Assembly: GCA_963810915.1 (NCBI GenBank)
Contig: CAWEPH010000001.1
Span: 434,001-498,000, forward strand
Source: JAOUEA01 sp963810915
GTDB lineage: Bacteria > Actinomycetota > UBA4738 > HRBIN12
Reading direction: 5' to 3'
DNA: 64,000 nucleotides
How positions within the stretch are numbered: position 1 is the stretch's first letter; each line of letters starts with the position of its first letter. The notes under the pieces are model-generated. The model was not told the origin of the DNA and ran no database searches. It saw only the letters and a program-made list of their open reading frames with translations. The translations under genes and the position numbers were made by a program. Positions 34,824 to 43,702 of this stretch are shown here, piece by piece.

Positions 34824-35750
34824 ATGACGAGGGAGCCGCTGTTGGCCCTCGTCGGCCCGACCGCCACCGGCAAGACGCGCGCCGCGATCGCCCTCGCGCG
34901 GTTCATCGGGGCGGAGATCGTGAGCGCGGATTCGATGGTGGTCTATCGCGGGATGGATGTCGGGACGGCGAAGCCCGATCGAGGGGAGCGCGCCGCGGTC
35001 CGGCACCACCTGCTCGACGTCGCCGAACCGTCCGAGCCGTTCAGCGTGGCGCGCTACCAAGCGCTGGGCCGCGCGGCGCTCGAGGACATCGCCTCGCGGG
35101 GCTCTCGATGCCTGATCGCCGGCGGCTCGGGGCTCTATGTGCGAGCGCTCGTAGACGAGCTGACGTTCCCCGGCACCGACGCAGGCACACGGGCTGTCCT
35201 CGAGGTGGAGGCCGCGGCGGTGGGGGCACGTCGGTTGTACGACCGGCTCGAGGCCCTGGATCCCGCGGCTGCGTCGAAGATCGAGGCGACCAACGTGCGT
35301 CGCACCGTGCGCGCGCTGGAGGTGGCCGCCATCACCGGTCGCCCCTTCAGCGAGTTCGCGGCGGCGTGGGACGCGTACCCACCCGGACTCGTGCACGCGG
35401 CCGGGATCGAGATGCCCCGCGAGATCTCGGCCGCACGCATCGCCGCGCGCGTGCGCGCGATGCTCGATCACGGGTGGCTGGACGAGGTGCACCGCCTCGT
35501 GGTGGCGGGGTTCGGTGGCTGGCTCACCGCCACCCAGGCCATCGGTTACGCTGAGCTCGCCGCTCACCTGCAAGGAGCCATGACGCTGGAGTATGCCGTC
35601 GACCGGACCGTGAAGCGCACGCGGAACCTCGCACGCCGGCAGATGGCCTGGTTCCGTCGCGACCCGCGCATCCGATGGTTCGCCGTGGGGGAGGAGGGTG
35701 CCGTCGAGGCCGTCGACGCCATCCGTGCCTACTTCGAGGGAGCGGCGTGA
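34824..35750 (+). CDS. miaA: tRNA dimethylallyltransferase MiaA
   Basis: 308 residues. The P-loop is VGPTATGKTRAA, followed by VSADSMVVYRGMDVGTAKP, and RRQMAWFRRD lies near the C terminus. It transfers a dimethylallyl group to A37 of tRNAs reading UNN codons. It follows miaB by 7 bases and overlaps dapF by 4 (GTGA). The usual QAIGYxE segment is present (TQAIGYAEL). Confidence 0.95.
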   Translation: MTREPLLALVGPTATGKTRAAIALARFIGAEIVSADSMVVYRGMDVGTAKPDRGERAAVRHHLLDVAEPSEPFSVARYQALGRAALEDIASRGSRCLIAGGSGLYVRALVDELTFPGTDAGTRAVLEVEAAAVGARRLYDRLEALDPAAASKIEATNVRRTVRALEVAAITGRPFSEFAAAWDAYPPGLVHAAGIEMPREISAARIAARVRAMLDHGWLDEVHRLVVAGFGGWLTATQAIGYAELAAHLQGAMTLEYAVDRTVKRTRNLARRQMAWFRRDPRIRWFAVGEEGAVEAVDAIRAYFEGAA

Positions 35751-36601
35751 GCGAGATCCCCTTCGCCAAGTACCAGGCCTCCGGCAACGATTTCATCATC
35801 ATCGAGGACCTGGATGATGTGCGACCGCTCTCGGCGAGGGACGTTCGCGCGCTCTGCGACCGGTGGACGGGCGTGGGGGCCGATGGCGTGATCCGCCTGA
35901 CCCGTACCGCGCAAGGACGATTCGGGTTCCACCTCACGAACGCGGACGGCACGCCGGCCGCGGTGTCGGGCAACGGCATGCGGTGCCTCGGCGCGTACGT
36001 CCACGATCGGAAGCTGACCGAGGAGGCCGCCTTCGACATCGCCACACCGGCCGGCCTCCGGCACGTGTCCCTCGCCCCGGCGGACGGGCCTGCCCGCGAG
36101 GGCACGGTGGGCATGGGCACAGCCGGCCTCACGAAAGCGCAGATCCCGATGTTCGGGCCGGCGTGGGAGACGTTCCTCGCGCAACCGTTCGACATCGGCA
36201 ACGGCCTCACCGTGACCGCGAGCGCGGTGTCGATGGGGAACCCGCATCTCGTCCTGTTCCTCGACGAGGACCCCGAGCGCTTCCATGTGGAGCACATCGG
36301 GCCCGCGCTCGAGCATCACGAGTGGTTCCCGGAGCGCACCAACGTGGAGTTCGCACGGGTGCAGGCGGACGGGATCGATGTGCGCGTGTGGGAGCGAGGG
36401 GTGGGGGAGACGCTCGCATGTGGCACGGGCGCGTGTGCGGTGGCCGTCGCCGCGCATCTCGCGGGGCTGGCTCCCGACGAGATCGACGTGCGCTTCCGCG
36501 GGGGCCCTTTGCGGGTCACGCGCGGCCCCGACGGCGAGATCCTCCTCGGCGGGCCCGTCTCCCACGTCTTCGGCGGCGTCGTGGACCCCTCGTCGCTGTG
36601 A
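35747..36601 (+). CDS. dapF: Diaminopimelate epimerase
   Basis: 284 residues. The two catalytic cysteines are C80 in VSGNGMRCLG and C225 in LACGTGACA. The start KYQASGNDFIIIED is typical. It converts LL-DAP to meso-DAP for lysine and peptidoglycan. GTG 35747 overlaps miaA, and dapE's GTG overlaps its stop, so miaA-dapF-dapE are translationally linked. Confidence 0.96.
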   Translation: MSEIPFAKYQASGNDFIIIEDLDDVRPLSARDVRALCDRWTGVGADGVIRLTRTAQGRFGFHLTNADGTPAAVSGNGMRCLGAYVHDRKLTEEAAFDIATPAGLRHVSLAPADGPAREGTVGMGTAGLTKAQIPMFGPAWETFLAQPFDIGNGLTVTASAVSMGNPHLVLFLDEDPERFHVEHIGPALEHHEWFPERTNVEFARVQADGIDVRVWERGVGETLACGTGACAVAVAAHLAGLAPDEIDVRFRGGPLRVTRGPDGEILLGGPVSHVFGGVVDPSSL

Positions 36602-37701
36602 CCGGCGCGGATCTCGAGACGCGCCTCGCCGTGCGCACGCTCGCCCTCGTGGACCGGGCGTCGATGAGTGGGGATGAGGATGCCCTCTTGTCCGACATCG
36701 CGACCTCGATGCCCGCGACCGGGTTCGAGCTCGCGGACGCGGGCGACGCCGTCTTGTTCTACGCCCCCGAGGTGCGTCGCCCCGGAGCGTCGTTCCTGGT
36801 GCTCGCCGGCCACGTCGACACGGTGCCGATCGCCGGGAACGTCCCCGGTGCGCTTCAGGGAACCGCGATCGTGGGGCGGGGCGCCGCCGACATGAAGGGC
36901 GCGCTGGCGGTGATGCTCGAGGTGGCGGACGCCCTCGCTCAACGGCACCTGGAGAGCGACCTCGACGTGGGCCTCCTGTTCTTCGGCAGGGAAGAGCGAC
37001 CGATCCAGGAGAGCGCGCTGCTGCCCGTGTTCGACCGGTGCCCCCTGTCGCGCACGATCGACCTCGCCCTGGTGATGGAACCCACCGACAATGCGATCCA
37101 GGTCGGGTGCCTCGGGAACCTCGACGCCCGGGTGACGGTGCACGGAGTGGCGGCGCACAGCGCCCGACCATGGCTCGGAGACAACGCCATCCACAGCGCG
37201 ATCCGTGCGCTGGCTTCGATCGTGGATCTTCCGGTGCGCGACGTTGAGGTGGACGGGCTCGTCTACCGGGAGGTGGTGAGCGTCACCACGATCCGTGGCG
37301 GGGTGGCCGCCAACGTCGTTCCCGATTGGGTCGAGGCCCGCGTGAACTTCCGCTACGCGCCCTCGCACACACCGGCCGAGGCGGAGGCCCGTCTCCGCGA
37401 GCTCCTCGGGTATCGAGGCGTCGACCTCGCGGTCGTCGGCAACGCGCCTCCGGGGCCCGTGAGTGCCCGCCATCCGCTCGTCGAGCGGCTCCGCACGAGG
37501 GGCGGCCTGGGCGTCGAGCCGAAGCAGGCCTGGACGCCGGTGGCGGAGTTCGCGACCGCAGGTGTGGACGCCGTCAACTTCGGTCCCGGCGACCCGGAGT
37601 ACGCTCATCGGGACGACGAGCGCGTCGAGGTGGCCGCGCTCGTCCGCTCGTACGAGCTGCTGTCGGCGTTCTTGACGGACGCGGCGGCGATGGAGGCGTA
37701 G
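36598..37701 (+). CDS. dapE: Succinyl-diaminopimelate desuccinylase
   Basis: 367 residues, M20-family dizinc hydrolase. Metal-site motifs are LAGHVDTVP (with GRGAADMKG after it) and FFGREE. VAAHSARPWLGDNAIH marks the dimerisation-domain His. It removes succinate from N-succinyl-LL-DAP. Position between dapF and dapC/dapD supports DapE over other M20 peptidases. GTG start in a 4-base overlap; dapC starts on the base after its stop. Confidence 0.92.
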   Translation: MTGADLETRLAVRTLALVDRASMSGDEDALLSDIATSMPATGFELADAGDAVLFYAPEVRRPGASFLVLAGHVDTVPIAGNVPGALQGTAIVGRGAADMKGALAVMLEVADALAQRHLESDLDVGLLFFGREERPIQESALLPVFDRCPLSRTIDLALVMEPTDNAIQVGCLGNLDARVTVHGVAAHSARPWLGDNAIHSAIRALASIVDLPVRDVEVDGLVYREVVSVTTIRGGVAANVVPDWVEARVNFRYAPSHTPAEAEARLRELLGYRGVDLAVVGNAPPGPVSARHPLVERLRTRGGLGVEPKQAWTPVAEFATAGVDAVNFGPGDPEYAHRDDERVEVAALVRSYELLSAFLTDAAAMEA

Positions 37702-38877
37702 ATGGTGCATCTGTCCCCGGGGATCCGGTCGGTCGAGGCGTATCCCTTCGAGGAGCTGGATCGGCGGAAGACGGCCGCCGCGGCCGCGGGCCGCGCGTTG
37801 ATCGACTTCGGCGTGGGCGATCCGCGCGAGGTGACCGCACCGTTCATCCGCGAGGCGCTGCGCGACGCGATCGAGCCGATCTCCTCCTACCCGCGCGCCG
37901 CGGGGTTGCCGGACCTGCGGGCCGCCGTGTGCGCTTGGGTGCTGCGGCGCTACGAGGTGTCACTCGACCCCGATCTCGATGTCCTGCCGCTGCTCGGTTC
38001 CAAGGAGATCGTCTTCAGCCTGGCCCAAGCGCTGCTGGATCCCGCGGCGGGGCGAAATCTCGTGATGGTGACCGCGCCGGGCTACACCATCCCCGAGCGG
38101 GGTGCCCGTTACATCGGCGGCGACGTCGTGCGGCTCGCCTTGCATGAGGACGCCGGGTTCCTGCCCGACCTCGACGGCGTGGACGACGCCACCTGGGAGC
38201 GGACCGCGCTCCTGTGGCTCAACTACCCCAACAACCCGACCGGGGCCGTCGCCCCCTTGCCGTTCCTGCGCGAGGCCGCAGAACGCTGCCGGGCCCACGG
38301 CGTGTTGCTCGCATCGGACGAGGCGTACAGCGAGCTGTGGTTCGAGGGCGGGCCGCCGGCGAGCGCCCTGCAGGTCGGGAGCCTCGATGGCGTCGTGGCG
38401 ATCAATACCCTGTCGAAGCGCTCGTCGATGACGGGGTACCGCAGCGGGTTCGTAGCGGGCGACCGCGAGCTGATCACGGCGCTCAAGCGTTTGCGGCCGA
38501 GCGTGGGCGTCACGCCCCAGGAGTTCGTCCAACGGGCGGCGGTGGCGGCCTGGAGCGACGAGGATCATGTTGAGGAGAACCGCCGACGGTACGCGGCCAA
38601 GCGGCGCGTCCTCCTCGACGTCTTCGCGCGTGCGGGCGTTGGGGTGGCCGGGTCGGAGGCGACCTTCTACCTCTGGGTCAAGGTCCCAGGTGGGCGACCC
38701 TCCCTCGACTGGGCGATCGAGCTGCTGGATCGTGCGGGATTGATCGTGGCCCCAGGGTCGTTCTTCGGACCGGAAGGCGAAGGCTACGTGCGCATGGCGC
38801 TGGTGCCCACGCTGGAGGAGTGCGAACGCGCGGCCGAGATCCTCGAGGAGCTCCTGCGCGAGGAGGTCTCCGCGTGA
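37702..38877 (+). CDS. dapC: N-succinyldiaminopimelate aminotransferase (DapC type)
   Basis: 391 residues, class I/II PLP aminotransferase. The PLP Lys is K239 in NTLSKRSSMTGYRSG; LNYPNNPTGA gives the conserved Asn, and GSFFGPEGEGYVRMAL ends the substrate region. The operon place between dapE and dapD points to the succinyl-amino-ketopimelate step. Its stop overlaps the dapD GTG. Confidence 0.92.
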   Translation: MVHLSPGIRSVEAYPFEELDRRKTAAAAAGRALIDFGVGDPREVTAPFIREALRDAIEPISSYPRAAGLPDLRAAVCAWVLRRYEVSLDPDLDVLPLLGSKEIVFSLAQALLDPAAGRNLVMVTAPGYTIPERGARYIGGDVVRLALHEDAGFLPDLDGVDDATWERTALLWLNYPNNPTGAVAPLPFLREAAERCRAHGVLLASDEAYSELWFEGGPPASALQVGSLDGVVAINTLSKRSSMTGYRSGFVAGDRELITALKRLRPSVGVTPQEFVQRAAVAAWSDEDHVEENRRRYAAKRRVLLDVFARAGVGVAGSEATFYLWVKVPGGRPSLDWAIELLDRAGLIVAPGSFFGPEGEGYVRMALVPTLEECERAAEILEELLREEVSA

Positions 38878-39689
38878 GCGACCCCGCATTGGAGGCGCGG
38901 ATCGAGGCGTCCTTCGCGGATCCGAACGGTGCCCTCGACGCCGAGGCGGTCGAGGAGACGATCCGCCGGCTGGACGCCGGCGAGCTCCGAGTGGCCGAGC
39001 CCGTCGACGGAGCGTGGCGGGTGAACGAGTGGGTCAAGATGGCGGTGCTGCTGTTCTTCCGCGTGCGAGGGCTGACGACCACGGACGTGGGACCCTTCGA
39101 GTACCACGACAAGCTCCCGTTGAAGGCGGGCTACGAGCGTGCGGGGGTGCGGGTGGTGCCTCCCGCGGTCGCCCGCTACGGTGCGTTCCTCTCTCCGGGG
39201 GTCGTCATGATGCCGAGCTACGTCAACATCGGGGCGTGGGTCGGCGCGCGCACCATGGTCGATACGTGGGCCACGGTGGGATCGTGCGCGCAGATCGGCG
39301 CGGACGTGCATCTGTCCGGAGGGGTCGGCATCGGCGGCGTGCTGGAGCCGCTGCAGGCGGCTCCCGTGATCGTCGAGGACGGCGCCTTCATCGGCTCTCG
39401 CTGTGTGATCGTGGAGGGTGTGCGGGTGGGCCGCGAAGCGGTGATCGGGACCGGGGTCGTGCTCACAGCCAGCACGCCGGTCATCGACGTGACCGGTTCG
39501 CGGCCGGTCGAGCACCGAGGGGAGGTCCCGCCTCGATCGGTCGTGATCCCCGGGAGCCGCTCCAAGGGGTTCCCGGCCGGCTCGTTCGGGCTCCCCTGCG
39601 GTCTCATCATCGGGTATCGGGACGAGGGCACGGACGACAAGGTGCGCCTGAACGAGCTCCTGCGCGACCACGGCGTGTCGATGGGCTGA
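38874..39689 (+). CDS. dapD: Tetrahydrodipicolinate N-succinyltransferase
   Basis: 271 residues. An N-terminal helical domain is followed by a left-handed beta-helix of hexapeptide repeats (MMPSYVNIGAWVGARTMVDT). The later FIGSRCVIVEGVRVG and GSFGLPCGLIIGYRD fit DapD of the common bacterial type. Succinyl-CoA is the donor. GTG 38874 overlaps dapC by 4 bases, and TGATG joins it to hflX. Confidence 0.95.
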   Translation: MSDPALEARIEASFADPNGALDAEAVEETIRRLDAGELRVAEPVDGAWRVNEWVKMAVLLFFRVRGLTTTDVGPFEYHDKLPLKAGYERAGVRVVPPAVARYGAFLSPGVVMMPSYVNIGAWVGARTMVDTWATVGSCAQIGADVHLSGGVGIGGVLEPLQAAPVIVEDGAFIGSRCVIVEGVRVGREAVIGTGVVLTASTPVIDVTGSRPVEHRGEVPPRSVVIPGSRSKGFPAGSFGLPCGLIIGYRDEGTDDKVRLNELLRDHGVSMG

Positions 39690-41023
39690 TGGCGGGGGAG
39701 CGTCCACGCGAGGGCCGTCGCTCCGCCGCCGAACGGCAGGTGCTGGAGTCGCCGCTGTCCGCCACGTGGCGGCCGGCGGTCCGCGAGAAGGCCGTCCTCG
39801 TCGGGGTCGGGCCGGGGATCGCTGACGAGGACCTCGACGAGCTGGCGGCGCTCGCCGATTCGGCGGGGGCGGAGCCCGTGGCGCGAGTCGTCCAGAGCCG
39901 GCAGGAGCCGGATCCCGCCACGTTCATCGGCAAGGGCAAGCTCGACGACCTCCACGATGCGATCCACACGGCCGGGGCGGACGCCGTGATCCTCGATCAC
40001 GAGCTCTCGCCCGGACAGCTCCGATCGCTGGAGGAACGCCTCGGGGTGAAGGTGATCGATCGCACGGCGCTGATCCTGGACATCTTCGCGCTGCATGCGA
40101 GGAGCCGGGAGGGCAAGGCTCAGGTGGAGCTCGCGCAGCTGAACTACCTCATGCCCCGCCTGCGTGGCTGGGGGGAGGCCATGTCGCGCCTGGGTGGCGG
40201 CATCGGCACACGGGGCCCGGGCGAGACGAAGATGGAGGTCGACCGTCAGCACATCCGCCGGCGCATCGCCAAGCTGCGGCGCGACATCAAGGCCATGGCG
40301 AGGACGCGCGACACGAAGCGCGCACGACGCCAGGACAGCGGGCTCCCCCAGGCCTCGATCGCGGGTTACACGAACGCCGGGAAGTCCACCCTGATGAACC
40401 GGATGACGGGCGCCGACGTGCTGGTGGCCGACCAGCTCTTCGCGACGCTCGACCCCACGGTGCGCCGGCTGAAGCTTCCCGGAGGGCGGCGGTGCACCGT
40501 GAGCGACACCGTCGGATTCGTGAGCAAGCTCCCTCACGATCTGGTGGAGGCGTTCCGCTCGACCCTGGAGGAGGTCACGATCGCCGAGTTGATCGTGCAC
40601 GTGGCAGACGCGTCCTCGTCGGAGCTGGGGGAGCAGATCGACGCCGTGCGGCGCGTGCTCGGTGAGATCGGGGCGGGCGATATCCCCGAGGTCCTAGTGC
40701 TGAACAAGATCGACCGCCTGAGCGGATCGGAGCGGGTGCGGGTGGCACGCCGCTACCCGGGGTCCGTGCCCGTCTCCGCGCTGACCGGCGAGGGGGTGCC
40801 GGGTCTGCTGGAGACGCTCGAGGATGCCCTGCCGCACCCGCCCGTCGAGGTGACGCTCATGGTGCCGTACGGCCGCGAGGATCTGATCGCGCGTCTCTAC
40901 CGCAACGCGGAGGTGCTCTCCACCCGGCACGACGGCGAGGGGACCGCCGTGCATGCGCGTGTGGGGTTGCGCGACCTGGCGGCCGTGCGCGAGTTCGTCC
41001 GCACCGAGCGCCGCGGCGCCTGA
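39689..41023 (+). CDS. hflX: GTPase HflX
   Basis: 444 residues. The N-terminal HflX domain shows PDPATFIGKGKLDDL and a Gly-rich LGGGIGTRGPGETKMEVD loop before the GTPase domain. G1 is GYTNAGKST (226-234), G3 is DTVGF, G4 is NKID. HflX splits stalled or stressed ribosomes. The start shares one base with the dapD stop (TGATG). Convergent with the SIS gene 4 bases beyond its stop. Confidence 0.95.
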   Translation: MAGERPREGRRSAAERQVLESPLSATWRPAVREKAVLVGVGPGIADEDLDELAALADSAGAEPVARVVQSRQEPDPATFIGKGKLDDLHDAIHTAGADAVILDHELSPGQLRSLEERLGVKVIDRTALILDIFALHARSREGKAQVELAQLNYLMPRLRGWGEAMSRLGGGIGTRGPGETKMEVDRQHIRRRIAKLRRDIKAMARTRDTKRARRQDSGLPQASIAGYTNAGKSTLMNRMTGADVLVADQLFATLDPTVRRLKLPGGRRCTVSDTVGFVSKLPHDLVEAFRSTLEEVTIAELIVHVADASSSELGEQIDAVRRVLGEIGAGDIPEVLVLNKIDRLSGSERVRVARRYPGSVPVSALTGEGVPGLLETLEDALPHPPVEVTLMVPYGREDLIARLYRNAEVLSTRHDGEGTAVHARVGLRDLAAVREFVRTERRGA

Positions 41024-41027
41024 GGGC

Positions 41028-42017
41028 TCACACGGGCTTGCCGTGGTTCCAGAGCGCTTGGTCCTGCCACGCGCCCGTGATCACGGTGTCCGGATCCTGC
41101 GTGCGCACGGTCGCGAGCCGCAGCGCCAGCATCTGCAACCGCACGGTGAGGGGGATCTGCGCGAGGAGGAGCGGAAGCGGCCAGGGCTCGTGGAGGTCGG
41201 TGACACCCGCTCCCGCGGCGCGCGCGGCCTCGCCGATCGCGGTGAGGAACCCTCCGGCGTCCGGCGGCGTGAGCGTGACCACATGGTCCCCTGCGCCGAG
41301 AGGGACGGCCGAGCCGTGGAGCAGGTACTCCGCGTCGTACCCCTCGGCCAGCGCACGGGCGGCCTCGCGCGCCTTGAGGGCGCCCTCCCGGGCGGTGACG
41401 GAGGCGGGTCCGGCGCCCGTGAAGACGATCACCCGGGCGTCGTGTGGGATGCCGTCGGTGCCGGGGCCGTGGATCGCGCCCTCCACCGCATCGGGAAGGT
41501 CGGTGAGGGTGTCCGGCGAGAAGCCTTGCGCTCCGAGCTGCTGCGCGACCATGGCGAGCACGACGAGGGTCGCGGTGTAGCTCACCGTGTAGGTCTCGGA
41601 CGCCTCCCGTTCGACCGTCTCGATCGAATCGGGGAACCCTGCCCCGCGTCGGCTGATCATCGTCACCCCCAAGCCGGCGTTGAACGCGGTGGCCCGCGCA
41701 GCCAGGGCGTAGGCGGTCTCCGCGGTGTGGGAGATCACGATGACGCCGTCCTGCGGTCCCACGATCGGCGCCCAATCCACGAAGTGCATCGCCGGTACGG
41801 CTTGCGCGGCGCGCCCGGCCTCCTGCAGCATCGCGGCCCCCAGTTCGGCCGCATGCTGGCTCGTGCCGGTTCCCACGAGCCAGATCCGGTGCGCGCGATG
41901 GAGCCCCTGTGCCGTGGCGTGGACCTGTTCGTGGACCTGGCTGCTCGTGAGGAGCTTCCGGATCTCGTCGGGCTGGGAGCGGATCTGGCGGTCGAGGGCG
42001 GTCTCAACGGTGGACAT
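41028..42017 (-). CDS. Tandem SIS-domain protein (GlmS isomerase-like)
   Basis: 329 residues with two SIS domains, like the isomerase half of GlmS or AgaS/FrlB sugar deglycases, without the glutaminase domain. VGTGTSQHAAELGAAML starts the first SIS domain, and GAGPASVTAREGALKAREA the second. It probably binds a phosphosugar such as fructosamine- or glucosamine-phosphate. ATG 42017 has the SD GGAGG 8 bases upstream. Confidence 0.82.
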   Translation of the reverse strand: MSTVETALDRQIRSQPDEIRKLLTSSQVHEQVHATAQGLHRAHRIWLVGTGTSQHAAELGAAMLQEAGRAAQAVPAMHFVDWAPIVGPQDGVIVISHTAETAYALAARATAFNAGLGVTMISRRGAGFPDSIETVEREASETYTVSYTATLVVLAMVAQQLGAQGFSPDTLTDLPDAVEGAIHGPGTDGIPHDARVIVFTGAGPASVTAREGALKAREAARALAEGYDAEYLLHGSAVPLGAGDHVVTLTPPDAGGFLTAIGEAARAAGAGVTDLHEPWPLPLLLAQIPLTVRLQMLALRLATVRTQDPDTVITGAWQDQALWNHGKPV

Positions 42018-42116
42018 CCAGGCCTCCTGCGATGATGGACGACGCAAGCCTAGAGGTGATCGGGGTGGTTCGGGGAAGGGACCGAAGGTCTCATCCGGAT
42101 ACGGCCGGATGCGGGT

Positions 42117-42145
42117 TTGCCGTTGTCCCCCGAGCAACCTACGCT
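42117..42145 (+). promoter_or_regulatory. Promoter of the RTX-repeat gene
   Basis: TTGCCG (42117-42122), 17 bases, TACGCT (42140-42145). The start ATG follows ~35 bases later with AAAGGG as a possible SD. Confidence 0.55.
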
Positions 42146-42179
42146 ATCCGACGATGACGAACGAAAGGGTGATCGCGGT

Positions 42180-42896
42180 ATGGCATTGATCCGTAAGGCG
42201 GGCGCGAAGTACGCGGTGGTGCTCACGGGGCTGGCGATGGTCTTGTCGATGACGGTGGCAGGCACCGCTTCGGCGCATCGCACGGCCGGCCGAGCCAAGT
42301 GCACGATCGTGGGGACGAGGGGCAACGATCACATCAACGGCACGAACCGGGCCGACGTGATCTGTGGTCTCGGAGGCAACGACGTGATCGCGGGGCGCGG
42401 TGGCGGCGATGTCATCCTCGGTGGCCCCGGCCGGGACGGCGCACATGGTGGCGCTGGCAACGACGTCTTGAAGGGCGGACCGGGCCGCGACGCCCTCTAC
42501 GGCGACGACGGCAACGACACGTTGCGCGGCGGCGACCTGAAGGACAGGCTCTTCGGCAACCGTGGTGCGGACAAGCTCGGTGGCGACAAGGGCTTCGATG
42601 TCCTGGCCGGCGGCTACGACAACGACGTCCTGCGCGGCGGCAACCAGGGCGACGCGATGCGCGGCGGCAAGGGCGACGACGTCATGCTGGGCGGACCTGG
42701 CAAGGACACCATCGGTGGGGGCGACGGCAACGACGATGTCATCGGAGGCACCCAGGTTGACATCTTGAACGGTCGCGCCGGCGACGACACGGTGAACGGC
42801 GTGGACGGCGCGCCCGGCGACCTGGTGCGCGGGCAGGCCGGCACTGACACGTGCACGTCCGACTCGGGCGATCACGTGGTGACCTGCGAGCTGTAG
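42180..42896 (+). CDS. Secreted calcium-binding RTX-repeat protein
   Basis: 238 residues. A signal peptide (basic start, then VVLTGLAMVLSMTVAG, cleavage likely after TASA) is followed by about ten nonapeptide RTX units of the GGxGxDxL type, such as GGLGGNDVIAGRGGGD. Ca2+ would fold these into a parallel beta-roll outside the cell. Cysteines near both ends of the repeat domain may form disulfides. There is no catalytic domain, so a surface-structural or adhesion role is possible. A perfect hairpin terminator follows. Confidence 0.85.
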   Translation: MALIRKAGAKYAVVLTGLAMVLSMTVAGTASAHRTAGRAKCTIVGTRGNDHINGTNRADVICGLGGNDVIAGRGGGDVILGGPGRDGAHGGAGNDVLKGGPGRDALYGDDGNDTLRGGDLKDRLFGNRGADKLGGDKGFDVLAGGYDNDVLRGGNQGDAMRGGKGDDVMLGGPGKDTIGGGDGNDDVIGGTQVDILNGRAGDDTVNGVDGAPGDLVRGQAGTDTCTSDSGDHVVTCEL

Positions 42897-42921
42897 CAGG
42901 GCGAACGAACGCTGAAGCACC

Positions 42922-42952
42922 GAGGCCCGCCCGGTTCGACCGGGCGGGCCTC
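42922..42952. terminator. Bidirectional hairpin terminator between the RTX gene and lexA
   Basis: A perfect 13-bp GC-rich stem (GAGGCCCGCCCGG and its complement) with loop TTCGA sits between two convergent genes. No U tract follows on either strand, as is common in actinobacteria. Confidence 0.75.
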
Positions 42953-42974
42953 GTGCGTGGAGCCGTGTGCGCGT

Positions 42975-43589
42975 TCAGATCTTCCGCATCACCGCGACGA
43001 CCTTCCCGAGGATGCGGCCGTCGACCATCTCGAACGGCTCGAGCGTCGGGTTCTCGGGGATCAGCATCACGCGCCCGCCGTCGTGGCCGAGGCGCTTCAC
43101 CGTCGCCTCTTCCTCGGCCGGGCCTGGGAGGAGCGCCGCGACGATGTCGCCGTCGTCGGCAGTGTCCTGGGCCCGCACGATGACCAGATCGCCGGTGAAG
43201 ATCCCGGCGTCGATCATGGAATCGCCCTGCACCGTGAGCGCGAAGTGCTCGGCGTCGGTTGCGAAGTCCTGCGGAACGGCCACGTAGCCTTCCACGTCCT
43301 CGGCAGCCAACGTCGGTGCACCGGCCGCGATCCTGCCCACGAGCGGCACGGCCACCGCATCCGCCTTGGGTCGATCGAGGGTCATGGCCCGAGGCTTCGT
43401 CGGGTCCTTATGGAGGAGACCCATCCGTTCCAGGTTCGCGAGTTGCGCGTGGACGCTCGACGACGACGTGAGCCCCACCGCCTCGCCGATCTCACGGACC
43501 GTGGGGGGGTACCCGCGGTCGCGCACGGTCTGGGCGATGAAGTCCAGGATGCGCTGCTGGCGGGGGGTCACGGATGTCGTGTCAGACAT
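42975..43589 (-). CDS. lexA: SOS repressor LexA
   Basis: 204 residues. The winged-HTH comes first (GYPPTVREIGEAVGLTSSSSV), the cleavage site is Ala89-Gly90 (GRIAAGAP), and the Ser/Lys dyad is S124 (QGDSMID) and K165 (EATVKRL). LexA represses recA, the LysM gene and itself; RecA filaments trigger self-cleavage. An SD with GGAGG lies 9 bases before ATG 43589. Three LexA boxes lie in the divergent spacer. Confidence 0.97.
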   Translation of the reverse strand: MSDTTSVTPRQQRILDFIAQTVRDRGYPPTVREIGEAVGLTSSSSVHAQLANLERMGLLHKDPTKPRAMTLDRPKADAVAVPLVGRIAAGAPTLAAEDVEGYVAVPQDFATDAEHFALTVQGDSMIDAGIFTGDLVIVRAQDTADDGDIVAALLPGPAEEEATVKRLGHDGGRVMLIPENPTLEPFEMVDGRILGKVVAVMRKI

Positions 43590-43645
43590 GCTCACTAGCC
43601 TCCTGTTCGATGGACGCGACGCTAGCAGTCCACCGGGAGGGATGC

Positions 43646-43657
43646 AAACATATGTTC
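43646..43657. promoter_or_regulatory. LexA box 1 (one mismatch)
   Basis: AAAC-ATAT-GTTC, one base off GAAC-N4-GTTC, 57 bases before lexA; most likely for autoregulation. Confidence 0.65.
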
Positions 43658-43675
43658 GACTCGCCTCTTGACTCC

Positions 43676-43687
43676 GAACGGACGTTC
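43676..43687. promoter_or_regulatory. LexA box 2 (perfect)
   Basis: GAAC-GGAC-GTTC in the centre of the lexA/LysM divergent spacer; can serve both promoters. Confidence 0.8.
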
Positions 43688-43702
43688 GGGCACGATGTTG
43701 CC

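Noticed and set aside
42180..42896. RTX toxin or type I secretion cargo
   Set aside because: A normal N-terminal signal peptide is present, no toxin domain or ABC/HlyD genes are near; a plain secreted repeat protein fits better.
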